Shown here: in pieces, positions 1 to 11,680 of the stretch
How the letters are laid out: every line of letters begins with the position of its first letter
Position numbering within the stretch: position 1 is the first letter of the stretch
NCBI RefSeq assembly: GCF_011386835.1
Contig: NC_088795.1
Span: 120,111,434 to 120,175,433 of the forward strand
Direction of reading: 5' to 3'
Length of the DNA stretch: 64,000 nt
Origin: Chrysemys picta bellii
Taxonomy: Eukaryota > Chordata > Testudines > Emydidae
Notes under the pieces: model-generated
Told to the model about the DNA's origin: nothing
What the model saw: the letters and a program-made list of their open reading frames with translations, nothing else
The model's database searches: none
Translations under genes and position numbers: made by a program

Positions 1-1364
1 GGTGCACAAGAAAAGGTTGTTTGTCAGATAGCTGGGGAAGAATGTTTGAGGGAAGGCAGTGCTTCATACCCAGAACTGAAGAACTGAGTAAAATTCTATG
101 CTGATGCATAGGGTTTTCTTGTTTGTTATTATTATTATACGTGTTTTGATTTCTGATTATAAACCTCCTTTGAGGAAAACCTCTTGCTGACTGTACCTGT
201 GTTTTGCTTCTGCTAAGACAAATTTACACTGAATTATCTTTGTTGGCTTTCAGTAGCAATTAATCACAATCTATACCTGCATATAATCAGCATATTTGTT
301 GTTCTGATAGCTGATGAATTGTTTCATGTCTGTGACTTCATGGTTTCTCTGAGACTGTTCAGCTGTTTTGAGTATCGTCTGTCATTCCCTTTTTGAATGG
401 TTTTGCATGTTGCTACTTTCTGAATTTCTATATCCATCTCATATTTTTAACCTGCGGTGTAAAAAATGGTTTGTGCTTTAGAACAGCCATGTAACAACAG
501 TGGTATAATTATGGGGCTTGACGGATCTAATGATGAAGAAGTAGAATTTGGTTGATTTACATGGTTTTTAAATAAAGTCTCACTGTGAGGGTCACTGACA
601 CTTACTTCAAGAAAGTATTTTAGAGCTTTATGTTAGGTTCCCTGTAATATATACACGTACCAAGCTGTGATTCAGAGATAGCATGCAGGTAACTATGATT
701 GCCAATGTTCACTCTGCAATATTACATATACTGTTGTAAAAAACCAGCATCAAATGAATGTCGCCCAAGACAGTGAGAAAATCGCCTTGTCTTTAGGAAT
801 CATGACCTAAGATTTTTAAAATCCTGAATGTCTGTACCCAGGACCAGATGGTACCAAACTCACTAAGCAGTGGCATTTGATGACTTTACTGTTGAATTTC
901 ATGGCAACTATCCTTCTACAAGGATATTTCTGTTGCCAACAGCCTGAATCACAATTAATTACAGGAATCCTTCTAAAGGGATATTTTAAAAGGAACATCT
1001 TTAATTTGTAGAGCAATTTTTATCTTTGGCTTTCATTGCCACATCAGAATCTTAACATTTTGGTAGTCCTTGATTGAGGTCCCCAGTGGGATGTGATTTA
1101 TTATAGCAAATTTCTAGAACATTGGTGAAATTTCTTCCCTATTTCTTTCCCTATTCTTATATCAGTACAGGTATACATTGAATCTCATTTCTGCTGACTC
1201 TGAGGATATGTTTTTCATTATATCAATGTACCATTAGCATAAAATTTAACTCCGTCTAGTATGCTTTTGTGATTGCTTCTTCATTTCCAGCATAACTGTA
1301 GTGACGCTCAGCATTTAGATAGTGCGTCACATCTTCAAACTGCTGTATAAAACATTAACAATCC
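1..1364. other. Intronic DNA, nothing recognised
   Basis: AT-rich unique-looking sequence. No open frame with a recognisable product, no tandem repeat of note and no transposon ends were seen on either strand. Confidence 0.6.
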
Positions 1365-1567
1365 TTGTACCACCCCTATGATAGACAAGTGTTATCATTT
1401 CCACTTTACAGAGGGTGAAACTAAGACCTAAAAAGGTGAAGGGACTTTCCCACAGTGAGCCAGTAATAAAAAGCAGCATTGCTGTGACACAGCCAGGGTT
1501 AAAAATCAGTAGTTCTGATTAGTTCCAGCAGTCTTGAAGCTTAAATGCTAGACCACGTTGCCTCTCT
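1365..1567 (+). repeat. MIR-type SINE
   Basis: The segment follows the MIR body in order: an opening like 'cattttacagagg', then a 'gaaactaagacc' region, 'gggactttcccacagtgagcc' in place of the core 'ccaaggtcacac', a 'cagccagggtt' part where the tRNA-like B-box-derived sequence sits, and a closing 'ccacgttgcctct'. It is heavily diverged, as expected of an ancient amniote repeat. Ends are approximate. Confidence 0.75.
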
Positions 1568-2213
1568 GGAAGGAAAAGTAACATAGAATTATTTTTTTAA
1601 AATAAAGTATTATGAATCGAGAGATGGCTGCATTAGGAAATAGGACATCTAATAAAAGAAAAATATGGCTATTGTATTTCCTTGCCAAGGAAGTGTGATT
1701 ATGAAGGTTCCAGACAGATTTCTAATGATTCTTATTCAGTTAATGGGGCAGACTATGCAATTTATTTGTCTGGTTCTATATCTTTGTAAAGAGAATTCCA
1801 GCTTCCAGTCAAATGGTGCTTTGCCCTCTCTGAATCTGTTGTCTTGTGCAGAATACTTATTGAGCACGGGTTTCAAATTTCTTATGTCTCCAATCATTCT
1901 AATGCCAGTATTTCTCTATTTAGACTCTCCTCGTAAAGGCAGTGTGTTGGTAGCTAGATTGCCTAGAAGTTTTTGTCATTTTATGTGGATGTTTGATAGT
2001 TGAAGAACTGGTTAGATTCAGTTGTAAAATAAGAAAATTACTTGCATAGCAGAAATGTATATGGTCAGACTCCATGGCAGTCCAAAAGAGCTACTCCAGC
2101 TGAGGATCTGGCCTGTAAATTATTGTGTGATTAGTTATGGTTAATATTTGCTCATAGTATTGTCAGAGTACTAGAGAACCATAGATTCATGGTGTATACA
2201 ATACATGTAACTA

Positions 2214-2432
2214 AGAATCATAGACTATCAGGACCTCAGGAGGGGGGGACGGGACCTCAGGAGGTCATCTAGCCCATAGACAGGACCTCAGGAGGTCATC
2301 TAGTCCAACCCCCTGCTCAAAGCAGGACCAATCCCCCAACTAAACCTCCCAAATGGCCCTCTCAAGGATTGAACTCACAACCCTGGGTTTAACAGGCCAA
2401 TGCTCAAACCACTGAGCTATTCCTCCCCCCAG
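2214..2432 (-). repeat. Turtle tRNA-like SINE with CR1-type tail
   Basis: Read on the - strand, the element starts with a tRNA-like head: an A-box-like 'tagctcagtgg' type sequence (2410-2425 region) and a B-box-like 'gagttcaatcc' (about 2365-2380). The body ends in a CR1-like tail ('ctagatgacctcctgaggtcc' type). This fits the tortoise Pol III SINE that shares its 3' end with CR1. Unusually, the tail block 'ggacctcaggagg' is present three times (near 2231, 2252 and 2283). Confidence 0.75.
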
Positions 2433-4602
2433 AAAAAAGTATTATCCCCATTTTACAGTATTATCCCCATTTTAAGGAGTAGGTATATTAAAAAACGTGT
2501 TTCAATTACATCTTTATCTATGAATTATATCTTCATATCTGCTATCAACCTTCAGTTGTCTAAGGTAATTTTAAAGAATGCAATATTCTTTTTTTGCGTG
2601 TGTGTGTGTGTATATTCGTCAGAAGGAGAGAGAGAGAGAGAATAAAGTATGGGTTCACTGCTTGTAAAAAGTGAGCTTGACACCAATCCCCTTCATCCAC
2701 AGCATCGGCAATGATAGGGCGTGATTTCCCCACACTGCCCATCTAAATCTGCCTCAACTTTGACCTGACCTGGAGTGGTTACCAAGGGCCTATGACTACT
2801 CACAAGAGCGAGAGAATAGCTCTATGCTAGGTGTCTCTACCAAGAGAGCCAACAAGGCTTATGAGAGCCATATTCTGCAATCACTTTAACTGCATTTTGC
2901 ATGTTCCCAAAATGGAACAGAAAATAGACTTCTCATTCATAGTCGGGGCCCAGATTACATCTAGAGTGGTAGGAAGAACTGACTTCCCCTTACAGATCTT
3001 ACTGTATCTTAAATAGTGCTTGAGAGTACAGTGATAAAAGCTTCAGAAATATTGATGGAAAACATAGCAGTTAGTCGATTTTCTAATATTTTTCTTTGAT
3101 GTGAAATCCAGTTTAGCAAGTAATACAGTATTTCACTTTGTATATGTTTCAAGTTGAGGCATCAAATTCTGCTGTGTGTATTGATAAAATGGTAGCACAA
3201 TACTAACCCCAATTCCCATTTAGCCTGTTACTTGGAGATTCCATATCACAAATGAGTGGCATATCTATATCCAGTTGAAACATGACCAGCGTTGCACTGA
3301 AGTATTAGCAAATTTTTAGAATCTGCACAATGTACCCTTCTATGAAAGATAAATCTGGCAAGAATAAAAGGGTTTAAAAAATAAAAAAGGAGATGGGGTC
3401 AATATAAAGTTGTGCAGGTATATTTGAATTTTTCTTAAGTGAAAAGTCCAGAGGACTTCATATAGTAAAGTTCAGTAGTAAAATATTATTTGGCTGTACT
3501 TGCTCTTCCCAATCCCCATTCATCTTTAGCTATCAGATAGTTCAATATCCAAATACTCAGCCCTTGAAAAATACGGACATGTGCGTGTGGAAAATTGAAG
3601 CAAAGAAGATTGAAGCAAAGGCCTAGAAAGCTCCACAATTTCAGTTGTCTGAGGTTAAAATAGGCCGACTTGACTAAAATTTATAGTGCTGTGGCTGTCC
3701 CATAGTTGTTCCATGATGTAAGTCTTCTGCAGTGTTGCTAAATATTTACTACATACACGGTGTGTGCTCCATCACTAATGGTGATAATGCCATAAAACCT
3801 GAAGCCAGTATCTACACCTAAGTCGCTATCATATGCTTTTCCTTATACATGAGAAGATCATATTCAGACTGTAAGGTCTTCAGGGCAGCGAACCGTAAAG
3901 ATTAATTGAGAGCAATCCTGCAGAAGCACAAGTGGTGTTCTTTTGCGCTTGTTGCAAAGGGTCTTTTTTCCAAATGTTTGTTCCTTTGAAGGTCTTTTCC
4001 TCTGGCCTCTGTGTGAAGTTTGGTTTATAAAATTGATTTTTTGGCAGGTAAACCCTAGGATGCACATCTAACACACATTGTCTACATCTGTTCCTCTCTG
4101 ATACTAAGCCCTGCTAGAAACATTCCTAAGCCTTTCAACTGCCAGATGGCTTTATGTGTTTTCAGCAGAGATTTTTCTTTTTGAACCTGAACTCAGGTTA
4201 TCCAGGTCTTTTGCTTCTGCTTCATGCATTGTGAACAGAGCATTAGGGAAATACCGGAATGCACCATTATTTGTTTTAATGACACTTGCCTGTCAGTCTC
4301 CATTTCTGAGTGTGCTAACATTTAGGGAGAAAGGGATCCCTTGGGTGCATTAGATGGGGGACTGACTACATTTTTTGTTTGGCATTTGTTCTGTCATTTG
4401 GCAGTTGTATGCAATATGTTTAGATTGAACCATAAGCATTTAATTATGTATGGAGCAAAGTGATACAGACAACAGACCAGAATCGATCTAGATTCTGTCT
4501 ATCTTGTAAGATGCAATAAATGGGTTTTGTACTTTCCCTATTTTACCTGATTTTATAGTTTAACTGCATGTCTTTTGATTTAAATAATCCTACTGCTTGT
4601 GT
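2433..4602. other. Intronic DNA, only simple repeats recognised
   Basis: Contains a short (GT)n tract near 2598-2612 and a (GA)n tract near 2627-2641, which account for the odd low-complexity peptides predicted there. The rest is unique-looking AT-rich sequence with no supported gene. Confidence 0.55.
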
Positions 4603-5040
4603 AACACCGACAGACCCCGGTCGTCATTGGGCAGGATCGAAGCGGGGACTTCTGGAGCTTAGTGCATGAGCCAAAAGCTAACTGCCTCTTAGCTAAAGCA
4701 GACTCATTTAACTCTCTCTAAGTGGTCTCGGTGCCACTAGATGGGACAGAACACCACACCCAGAAGATGTGTGGGTTACATACTTCCCCTAGCTGAGGAA
4801 GTGCATCCCGAGCTTCAGAGTCTTCCCAGTTGAAATCCTGGACGAGCCCCCACTTGTAACGACGACAGATCCCGGTTATCAACGGGCAGGATCGAACCGG
4901 GGACTTCTGGAGCTTAGTGTATGAGCCTCTACAGCATGAGATAAAAACCACCTGGCTGTTAGCTAAGGCTGTAGAGCAGACTCATTAATTGCTCTCTATA
5001 AGTTGTCTTGGTGCCACTAGCTGGGACAGAACACCTGAGT
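4603..5040 (-). repeat. Tandemly duplicated tRNA-like repeat
   Basis: Two related copies lie head to tail with a period of about 255 bp, beginning near 4603 and 4857. Both hold 'gggcaggatcgaa' followed by 'ggggacttctggagcttagtg', a 'gttagctaa' block, 'agcagactcat', and 'ggtgccactag-tgggacagaacacc'. On the - strand the second copy has a good Pol III B-box (ggttcgatcc, complement of 4889-4898), while the first is mutated at that site (4634-4643). The first copy also lacks about 20 bp around the 'ctacagcatgag' part. I recognise it as a repeat seen in turtles but cannot name the family. Confidence 0.6.
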
Positions 5041-5097
5041 GACTTAGCAGCCTAAGTCCCAATGAAAGCAACATTACATATATAGATATAGATGTAA

Positions 5098-5157
5098 ATT
5101 CTCTCTCTCTTGCATGCGTGTGCATGCACATGCACAGAGAGAGAGAGAGAGAGAACA
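5098..5157. repeat. (CT)n/(AG)n microsatellite palindrome
   Basis: A CT tract, a central 'tgcatg'-rich spacer with alternating purine/pyrimidine, then an AG tract. The whole is nearly self-complementary and could extrude as a cruciform. No gene content. Confidence 0.85.
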
Positions 5158-5582
5158 GGAAATACCACAGTCAAGTCAAATGCCATGTTCATTTTCATGA
5201 CAAGAAAATGTCAGTTCATTTTCAGAGCATCAAACTAAGCCATATCCATTGCTTTTAAAAATAATGGGAAATGGTAAACAGAGAAAATATAATTACCTTG
5301 AACATCTGCCCAACCCTCAGACTCAACCTGAAATGAACTTTTCCTGAGACTTGATTTATGGACCTTATTGTGGATACTGTTTGTGTCATGTGGTGAGTAA
5401 CAGATAATAAAGGTAATGTGAATGTTTAAAACATGGAGAGGAGCTGAACCACCTGTGAATGGTCTAGTGAATATTCATGGGCTTGGAGCTTACTGTGACT
5501 CTGATAATGATTTGCTTCATGGCGTGAAGTAGGACACATTCTGTGGTCTCATTTTTCTCCTTTATAACCTGGGGTTAAGAGG

Positions 5583-5653
5583 GCCTTATCCAAAGCCCAT
5601 TGAAGTCAACAGGAGTCTTTCCTTTGACTATACTGGGCTTTGAATCAGGCCCA
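5583..5653. repeat. Palindromic MITE-like fragment ('aagccc' family)
   Basis: An inverted-repeat unit running from 'aaagcccattgaagtcaa' to 'gggctttgaatcaggccc'. The same family is seen in better shape at 40187-40252. The left arm is truncated. Confidence 0.5.
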
Positions 5654-6116
5654 TAATGCAAAATTACCAACCTCCGAGGTTATTATGAATGTTAATTAGT
5701 TAATGTTTGGATAATGTGTTGAAAATGTAAATCACTACCTACTGTAAGTGCTGGATCAGCTTTGCAAAATTGTCATGCACTATTTACAAGAAAAGACATA
5801 AATTATTCACCTTCCTTTTGCCATGATGGTGGTTGATAATGGAAAGGAAATGTATATTGTCTCTTAAAAAAATTGCTACACCCAAGGATAATTGGGGGAT
5901 TAGAATCTCACTTGACTGTGCTAGGTATTATTTCATAAAAACAATGAGTGTTTCCTTTCTGGGACTCTGGCATGTTCCCCTAATCCCCAACAACTCCTAT
6001 TACATGTGTTTGTCCATGATAGGGACATTAAGATATCCCAGGCAAATGCAGGGATAGATTCTTTGCTGGGATATCTGAATACCAGCTGTAATTATTCCAT
6101 GGCATAATTGAAAGTA

Positions 6117-6287
6117 TACCTCTACCCCGATACAACGCGACCCGATATAACACGAATTCGGATATAACGCAGTAAAGCAGTGCTCCGGCGGGGCGGGGCT
6201 GCGCACTCTAGTGGATCAAAGCTAGTTCGATATAACGCGGTAAGATTTTTTGGCTCCCGAGGACAGCGGGATATCGGGGTAGAGGTG
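6117..6287. mobile_element. Tc1/mariner-type MITE, TA target site
   Basis: A 171-bp element flanked by TA (6115-6116 and 6288-6289). Terminal inverted repeats begin 'tacctctaccccgata' and end 'tatcggggtagaggtg'. The interior repeats 'gatataacgcg' and 'cgatataac' motifs. It is too short to code for a transposase, so it is non-autonomous. A second copy is at 15594-15782. The TA duplication and 'c-cctcta' ends suggest a pogo/Tigger-like member, which is an inference. Confidence 0.8.
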
Positions 6288-6289
6288 TA

Positions 6290-8689
6290 GTACATTTAGA
6301 TGAGTTCCCACAAGACACAGCTTGTTATATAAGTTAAATACAACTACTGTCCCATTTGAGAGCCCAAACATCTCATGCCATATTTGAATCTCAATGATCC
6401 CACAAGGAGTGAAGGCCAGAGAAGGTCAGTGAATGAGCAATGCAGAGAGTCAGACAGGCAGAGGAATCCTGCACTTTCACACAGTGATGTCATATTTGGA
6501 ATACTGAAACCAATTAGAACCACTCTGGGCTTGTAGCGCAGTCCCTGTGGGCATGTTAAGAGAGTAAAAGTGACACATTAATTTTCACTTACTATTGAGC
6601 AGCTTTAAAGACGCTTTGCTTCCTGCTCTCTGGTATGTCTGTGCCCTTTGCATGTAGAGATTTGTTTAAAAGCCTAGTGTGTCACAAGAATCCATTGTTT
6701 AAACAGTATTTTTTAATGCTTGCGCTTGGAAACTAAAGACTGTTAAAAAGGTGACGCAAATGGGCCAAAACATCTTTACTTTTTTTGTTATGGTCTTTGT
6801 ATTACTGATTATTATTGCTAACAGGATTTTACTTATTTTAATACCTGACATTTTTCTGCCCTGTTATCCAGTAAGGTGCATTTGAGATCAGGCAGTAATA
6901 TGAACTTTTGAGGTTAAAATCAGGGACAGCTGCAAGGTATGTTTTGCAGCCAGAGAGAATTGCTTATCATGAGGAACTCTGCATCAGTAAAGAGCCATGG
7001 GGTAGCTTCTGTCTCTGTACATATCTTTGCAGAATAATTTAAAGATAACCAAAGGCGCTGTGAAGCCTGTTTTTAATCCTGACTCTCACCAAAAATTCCA
7101 GAGAAATGATCGGTGAAGCTTAGAGAATGCACTCAAGTGCTGTAATAAATAAATACATTTCGCTCTGGCTGCAGAGTGTTGGACGTAACTCTTTCTGGAT
7201 CTGAATAATGCAACCCTATGTGTTAGCCAGAGGGGTCAAAAAAAGAGTGGTATGAGTATCTTTCTTTCCGCCCAGGAGCTATTAATAATCATACTTAGAG
7301 CATACATGGCACTCTGACAAATTTGAATGATATTGGAGTCCCACATTCAAAGACTTCTGGGTGCCTTAAACAAAACAAAAGAATAACTGAAATCAGTCTT
7401 TCCAAATAAACTACAGTCAGAGCGAGAAAAAGGACAAATACACAGGGAGGGCAGAAAAATCCAACCCAACATCCATCATACAAATGCCCCGTGAGAATAA
7501 AGCTCAATCAAACACACAGGCGGCTTGACTTGAGTCTGGCCTGAAATATTCAGGCGTGTAATGATTGAGAGAGAATCACAGGCCTCTGTGGAGAACATAT
7601 CAGCCCATCCAGATTATGCCTTGTGATGGTCAGCAGTTCCTGTCCTAACAAATTAAACTGGCTGCCCAGAAGACAGGATGATAGGAAGTTCTCCAGGTAG
7701 ATAACACTGATATTACTCCTGGCTTAAAATACTAGAAGTAAATTGCTGATGCTCTCTTGCAGGACGATAGGCAGGGCAATACAGACAACAGCCTCTGAGC
7801 AACATGCTTCTACTTTGTGCAGTATTTACAATTCATATGTAATATAACTCATCCAGAAGTGACAAATAGGTGGGTCCTTGTGGCTAGGCCCAGTGCTGAC
7901 AAAGAAAGCTTAAACTCTGAATGTCTGGAAGAAGGGAGAGAAAAAAAAACATTTCTGGACACTGCTAAAACTGCAGCTCCCAATTAAGGTCCCACTCCAA
8001 AAAAAAAAAAAATATATTCCGCCCTTGCTCACCTCATCCAGATCTCTAGAACAAATAGATATGGCAGGAATAGAAAAACAAGAGCCTTCAGAAGCTTCCC
8101 CCACCAAAGCAAAAATACCTTTTTCTCTCTTTTTATCTTAACATTTATTTTGTCCCCACATCATTACTTCTTGACTTTTATCCAGGCCAAGCTTATACCG
8201 ACTGTTTCACATACAATGCACAACCTGAGTAGAACAGCAAGATAAAGCAGAGATTACATCACCATGACTGATGGTAACAGTAGAACATAGATCTTCAGGG
8301 TATTTTTAGCATAATGATACCTCAAACCATGCTTCCTAAGGGGCAAAGTGTGACTGGCCCTAATGTGCTTGTGCAGGAGAGTAAAGGCTGCAACCTTTAC
8401 AGCTCGTTTAGGGCTCCCAGGATCTTGGGCTGGGTGCTGGGGTAGGGAGCGGAGTGCATGGGCTGTGTCCTGGGTACTCCCCTCTGCTCCCTGAAGAGGT
8501 GGTTGGAGAGGGGATGAAGGTGAAACAGCATGATGGGAAGTATGTTGCACCCAGTAGTGGGCTATTGCAATTTACTTCATCCCCAGGAGCAAGTTACGGA
8601 GCAGAGGTAGGGAGGGGGGAAATTATGAATCTCTAAAACACAGCTCTTTCCTCTTTGAGTAGTGTAGATAATTGCTGCCCCATACATAG
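6290..8689. other. Intronic DNA, nothing recognised
   Basis: Unique-looking sequence with an A-run near 7999-8012. Predicted frames (for example a 98-codon frame near 8254-8550 on the - strand) have no recognisable product. Confidence 0.55.
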
Positions 8690-9569
8690 GGCATTGAGCA
8701 ACCTAGCCCCAATCAGATCTCCTACTGGCTTCAAGTAACCGTTGGACAATAATGGGGATAGAACCAGACCACAAGGGAAAACCCTTGGTATCACCAACTG
8801 ATACATCTGCATATAGGAAATGCAATCCTAGTTTAAGCGGGGGAATGGTCCCGCTATTGTGGGGAACTTTCCTGGCTTCTGCACTACCCCAGTGAAGTGG
8901 GCTAGCGAAAGGATCTGAGTCCTTGCTCCCACTTCCTTTACCCAGAGGCCTCCCAGCCCTCGAGGACTCCCCTTCCATTCTCCTGTCTGGCAGAGTCCTC
9001 GTAACCCCAACAAGGCTGGGCCCGGGATTCCTGGGGGGCTCAATCCCCAACCCTGCTGTGGTCACCTAGGACAGGGGCTAAGGTGTCCCCACTCCGGGGT
9101 ACTCTCTCTGCACTGGGCACCTCCCTGACCTACTGATCATTTCATACAATTTAAAGCAAATACAAGTTGTTTAATTAACAATTAATTAAAAAAAAAGAAT
9201 AAGGAAAAATGGGAAAGGTTAAAGGAAAACACATCACCCTGCTCTGTGGCAGGGAACATCACAAACAGTGTCTCTGGACATCAGGGCACTTCACAGTCTG
9301 TTCCTTCTAGGTCCCAGGTCTCCTTCTCAGGCCCTGGCTGTGCTGCAGGGATGCTGCGGGTTGGACACTTGCAATGGTGGTGGCCACACACATCTGGGCT
9401 TTGGGTGGTGGGACCCTTCTTTCCAGCATCATCCCCCCCGTCGGGTTAAGATCCCCCTCGCAGTCTGGCCTGCAAGGACCCTTCGCTGGGGGTATCTTTC
9501 TGCGCTGGGCCCTTTGCTCACCTTTGGGTCCCCCCTGGGCTGGCCCCAATTGCTCACCACACCTGGCTC

Positions 9570-9740
9570 TGTGGCTCTGTTCCCAGCATAGGATCTGCTC
9601 TCTCCCTGGGCTGTCTCTGGCTCTGTGGCTGCAGCTCTGCTCCCAGCACAGGATCTGCTCTCTCCCTGGGCTGTCTCTGGCTCTGTGGCTGCAGCTCTGC
9701 TCCCAGCATAGGATCGGCTCTCTCCCTGCACTGTTTCTGT
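9570..9740. repeat. 60-bp minisatellite, about 3 copies
   Basis: The unit contains 'cccagcataggatctgctct' and 'ctgtctctggctctgtggct'. Copies are in exact 60-bp register ('ggatctgctc' at 9591 and 9651; 'ggatcggctc' at 9711). Because 60 is divisible by three, all frames stay open and give artefactual repetitive peptides on both strands. Confidence 0.9.
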
Positions 9741-9898
9741 GACTCTGCTCCCAACTCTGACCTGCTTCCTGAGCTGCTTTTCTGGCCCTTCTGGATCTGG
9801 CCCGGCTCTGCTCCCCAGCTCAGCTTGGGCCCCTGCTTTCTCCTTAGCTCAGCCCCACTCTGTCTGACCCAGGCAATTCCAGCTGGAGGATTCCACCT

Positions 9899-9919
9899 CC
9901 CCCCCCCCCCCCCCCCCCC
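9899..9919. repeat. Poly-C run (21 nt)
   Basis: Twenty-one consecutive C residues inside the GC-rich repeat. The length may be unreliable in any assembly. Confidence 0.9.
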
Positions 9920-10162
9920 GGCCTCCTGACTCCCTGATTAGCCTGCCTGCCCTGTCAATCAGGTTCAGAGGCTGAGGCTGACCTGGCGCATTGGCCTCTC
10001 CCCATTCTTTTAGTGCTGGGAGCTAGCCAACCAAAACACCCCCACTGAATGTTAGTAAGGGGGCAACAGTCCCCTTACATTAACATTCAAAAACCTGGGA
10101 CCTGTGTGTGTATGTTATATTGGCAGGGGTGGGGGTAGTAATAGCGTGCGTGTGTTTGTGTT

Positions 10163-10690
10163 TGTTGTTGTAGCTGTGTTGATCTTAGGAGATGGCAGAG
10201 AGGAGGTGGGTGAGGTAAAATCTTTTATTGGACCAACTTCTCTTTGGTGATGAAAGAGACAAGCTTTTGAGCTTCACAGAGCTCTTCTTTAAGTCTGGAA
10301 AAGATAACAAGAGTGTCACAGCTAAATACAAGGTGGGACAGATTGTTAAATATAAGGGGTTAACACATGTTGCAAGAAACCACTTACCATGAAGTAGGCA
10401 ATTAACACCTTTGCAGTCATAGGACAAAGAGGGGTTAGTAGATTACAAATTGTTGTAATGAACTATAAAACCAGGGCCTTTGTTGAAACCATGATTTTTA
10501 GTGTCTAGCAGAGTTATGATTTTAAGCTTCCAGGCTTGCCTTTTGAAAATGTTGTGAAGGTTTTCGTTGAGGATGAGGAGTGAGAGGTCACATGTGGAGT
10601 GATCACTTTGTGAAAAGTGTTCACCTGCAGCGTATATCAATGTACGCAGAGTATATTGATGTCTCTTCAGACCATTGTCCCTGCTGATTC
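10163..10690 (-). mobile_element. Penelope-like element, 3' part
   Basis: On the - strand, a decayed GIY-YIG endonuclease reading frame (about 10640 down to 10443) is followed by non-coding 3' sequence with the block 'ggtccaataaaagatt' type (near 10228). The 3' end is near 10163 with a 'caacacagctacaacaac' terminus. The non-coding part holds a degraded hammerhead-like core: paired arms 'gagctc' and 'gagctt' flank the loop, but the catalytic 'ctga-ga' and 'gaaa' strings are mutated. The link between nuclease remnant and 3' repeat is direct in the sequence; the family name is from recall. The copy is truncated at its 5' side. Confidence 0.7.
10443..10640 (-). pseudogene. GIY-YIG endonuclease remnant of a Penelope-like element
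   Basis: A 65-codon open remnant. Visible pieces are AAGEHFSQSDHS, DLSLLILNENLHN and RQAWKLKIITLLD, matching the C-terminal half of the nuclease domain fused to Penelope-like reverse transcriptases (G-E-H-F followed by a conserved His, then an R-x-A-W-x-L-K helix). Where I recall Glu in related copies (W-E-L-K) this one has Lys, so it would be inactive. The GIY and YIG strands and the reverse transcriptase are absent. Confidence 0.65.
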
Positions 10691-11593
10691 CATGCCGTTA
10701 GCTGTTAAGGGCAACAATTCACAAAGATTTGTTAGGCATTTGGTTTGCAATTCTGAATTTTAATCTGACATTTCACCTTTTGGGCTATTCTCCTGAACTC
10801 TGGGGAGATAAACAGATGCCAGCCTCTGGGAATCCTATTAGCCCATGCGAACTGTCAGCCTAGAGCTAAATAGCCCTCTTACCATTGTGAGAGTCCCTGG
10901 TTATATGCAAGCCCGACTAGCTACCCCTTAAAACCAGTAACTAATCCCTCCCTTTAAGTGTAAGGTGAAAAAGGACAAAGATCCAGCATGTCACCTAGCA
11001 CCATGATCTAGACCTGTGGCTGGCCAGGCCTGATAGGACCCATCCTCCTTCCTGGGATACTCCGCTCTCCAGCTGGTTCTCAGAAGTGTATACGTAGTTT
11101 CAGTTTGTCTCTCCAAAACTCCATAAGAGCACTGCCTCTGCCCAGGACTCTACATTTTTTTCCCATCTCAAGGGGGTTTAATTTGGAGTTTTCCTTCTCC
11201 TAGGTGAGTCATCAGCCACAGCTAAAGGGTCCCTTCTGCCCTGAGCAGCCTGATTTTAAGGCACCAGCCACTCATCTTTCACACAGTCACTTTTTGTTTG
11301 AAACATCTTCTTCACCAGAAGGCAGGTGGTAGGAGTTTGTTTATAAAAGGCTACATGTTAACTCTGGCCATTTGGAGCATTTTTTATAGACTGAGAGCTC
11401 ATCTTCAGATCCATCCCTGGCCATGGCAACACTTTAGCCCTTTTAAGGTCTGGTTAGTGGCAAATGGAGGAAAAAACACAACTGTAAGCCAGGCTGAAGA
11501 GCAGGATGGAAATCTGGTGACAGGTAGGAGTGGTTTATGATAAATGGATGCCCAGACTGTTTAAGGGACAACTATACAAAACCATGGAAAGAC
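10691..11593. other. Intronic DNA, nothing recognised
   Basis: Unique-looking sequence. An 80-codon frame near 11298 has no recognisable product. Confidence 0.5.
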
Positions 11594-11605
11594 CAGTTCT
11601 TCTGT

Positions 11606-11680
11606 ACAAAGCAACAGAGGGTCCTGTGACACCTCTGTTGCTTTTTACAGATTCAGACTAAGACGGCTGCCCCTCTGATA
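11606..11680 (+). mobile_element. 75-bp Penelope-like fold-back insertion with 12-bp TSD
   Basis: The insert is flanked by cagttcttctgt at 11594-11605 and again at 11681-11692. Its left part is an inverted piece ('gcaacagagggtcctgtg'). Its right part is the forward 3' end, 'ctctgttgctttttacag' followed by 'actaagacggctgcccctct'. The same units make up the larger element at 27721-28250. A perfect 12-bp duplication around so small an inverted unit indicates insertion in one event. Confidence 0.85.

Larger units (their letters stand above)
8690..10079 (-). mobile_element. GC-rich LTR-like turtle repeat
   Basis: A compositionally distinct block, much richer in G+C than its flanks. On the - strand the boundary at 10079 begins 'tgtaaggggactgttgcccc', a start I associate with a turtle LTR. 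The far end is not clear, and no convincing target-site duplication was found. No gag or pol frame is present, so it would be a solo LTR or an LTR-derived remnant. It contains a 60-bp minisatellite and a 21-nt C run. Predicted open frames here follow the repeat composition. Confidence 0.4.

Noticed and set aside
9580..9740. Regularly spaced direct repeats considered as a CRISPR array
   Set aside because: The whole 60-bp unit is repeated without unique spacers, and the host is clearly a vertebrate.
9429..9754. Repetitive Gln/Arg/Glu-rich peptides with 20-residue repeats
   Set aside because: Direct consequence of the 60-bp minisatellite being a multiple of three. Not evidence of a repeat protein.
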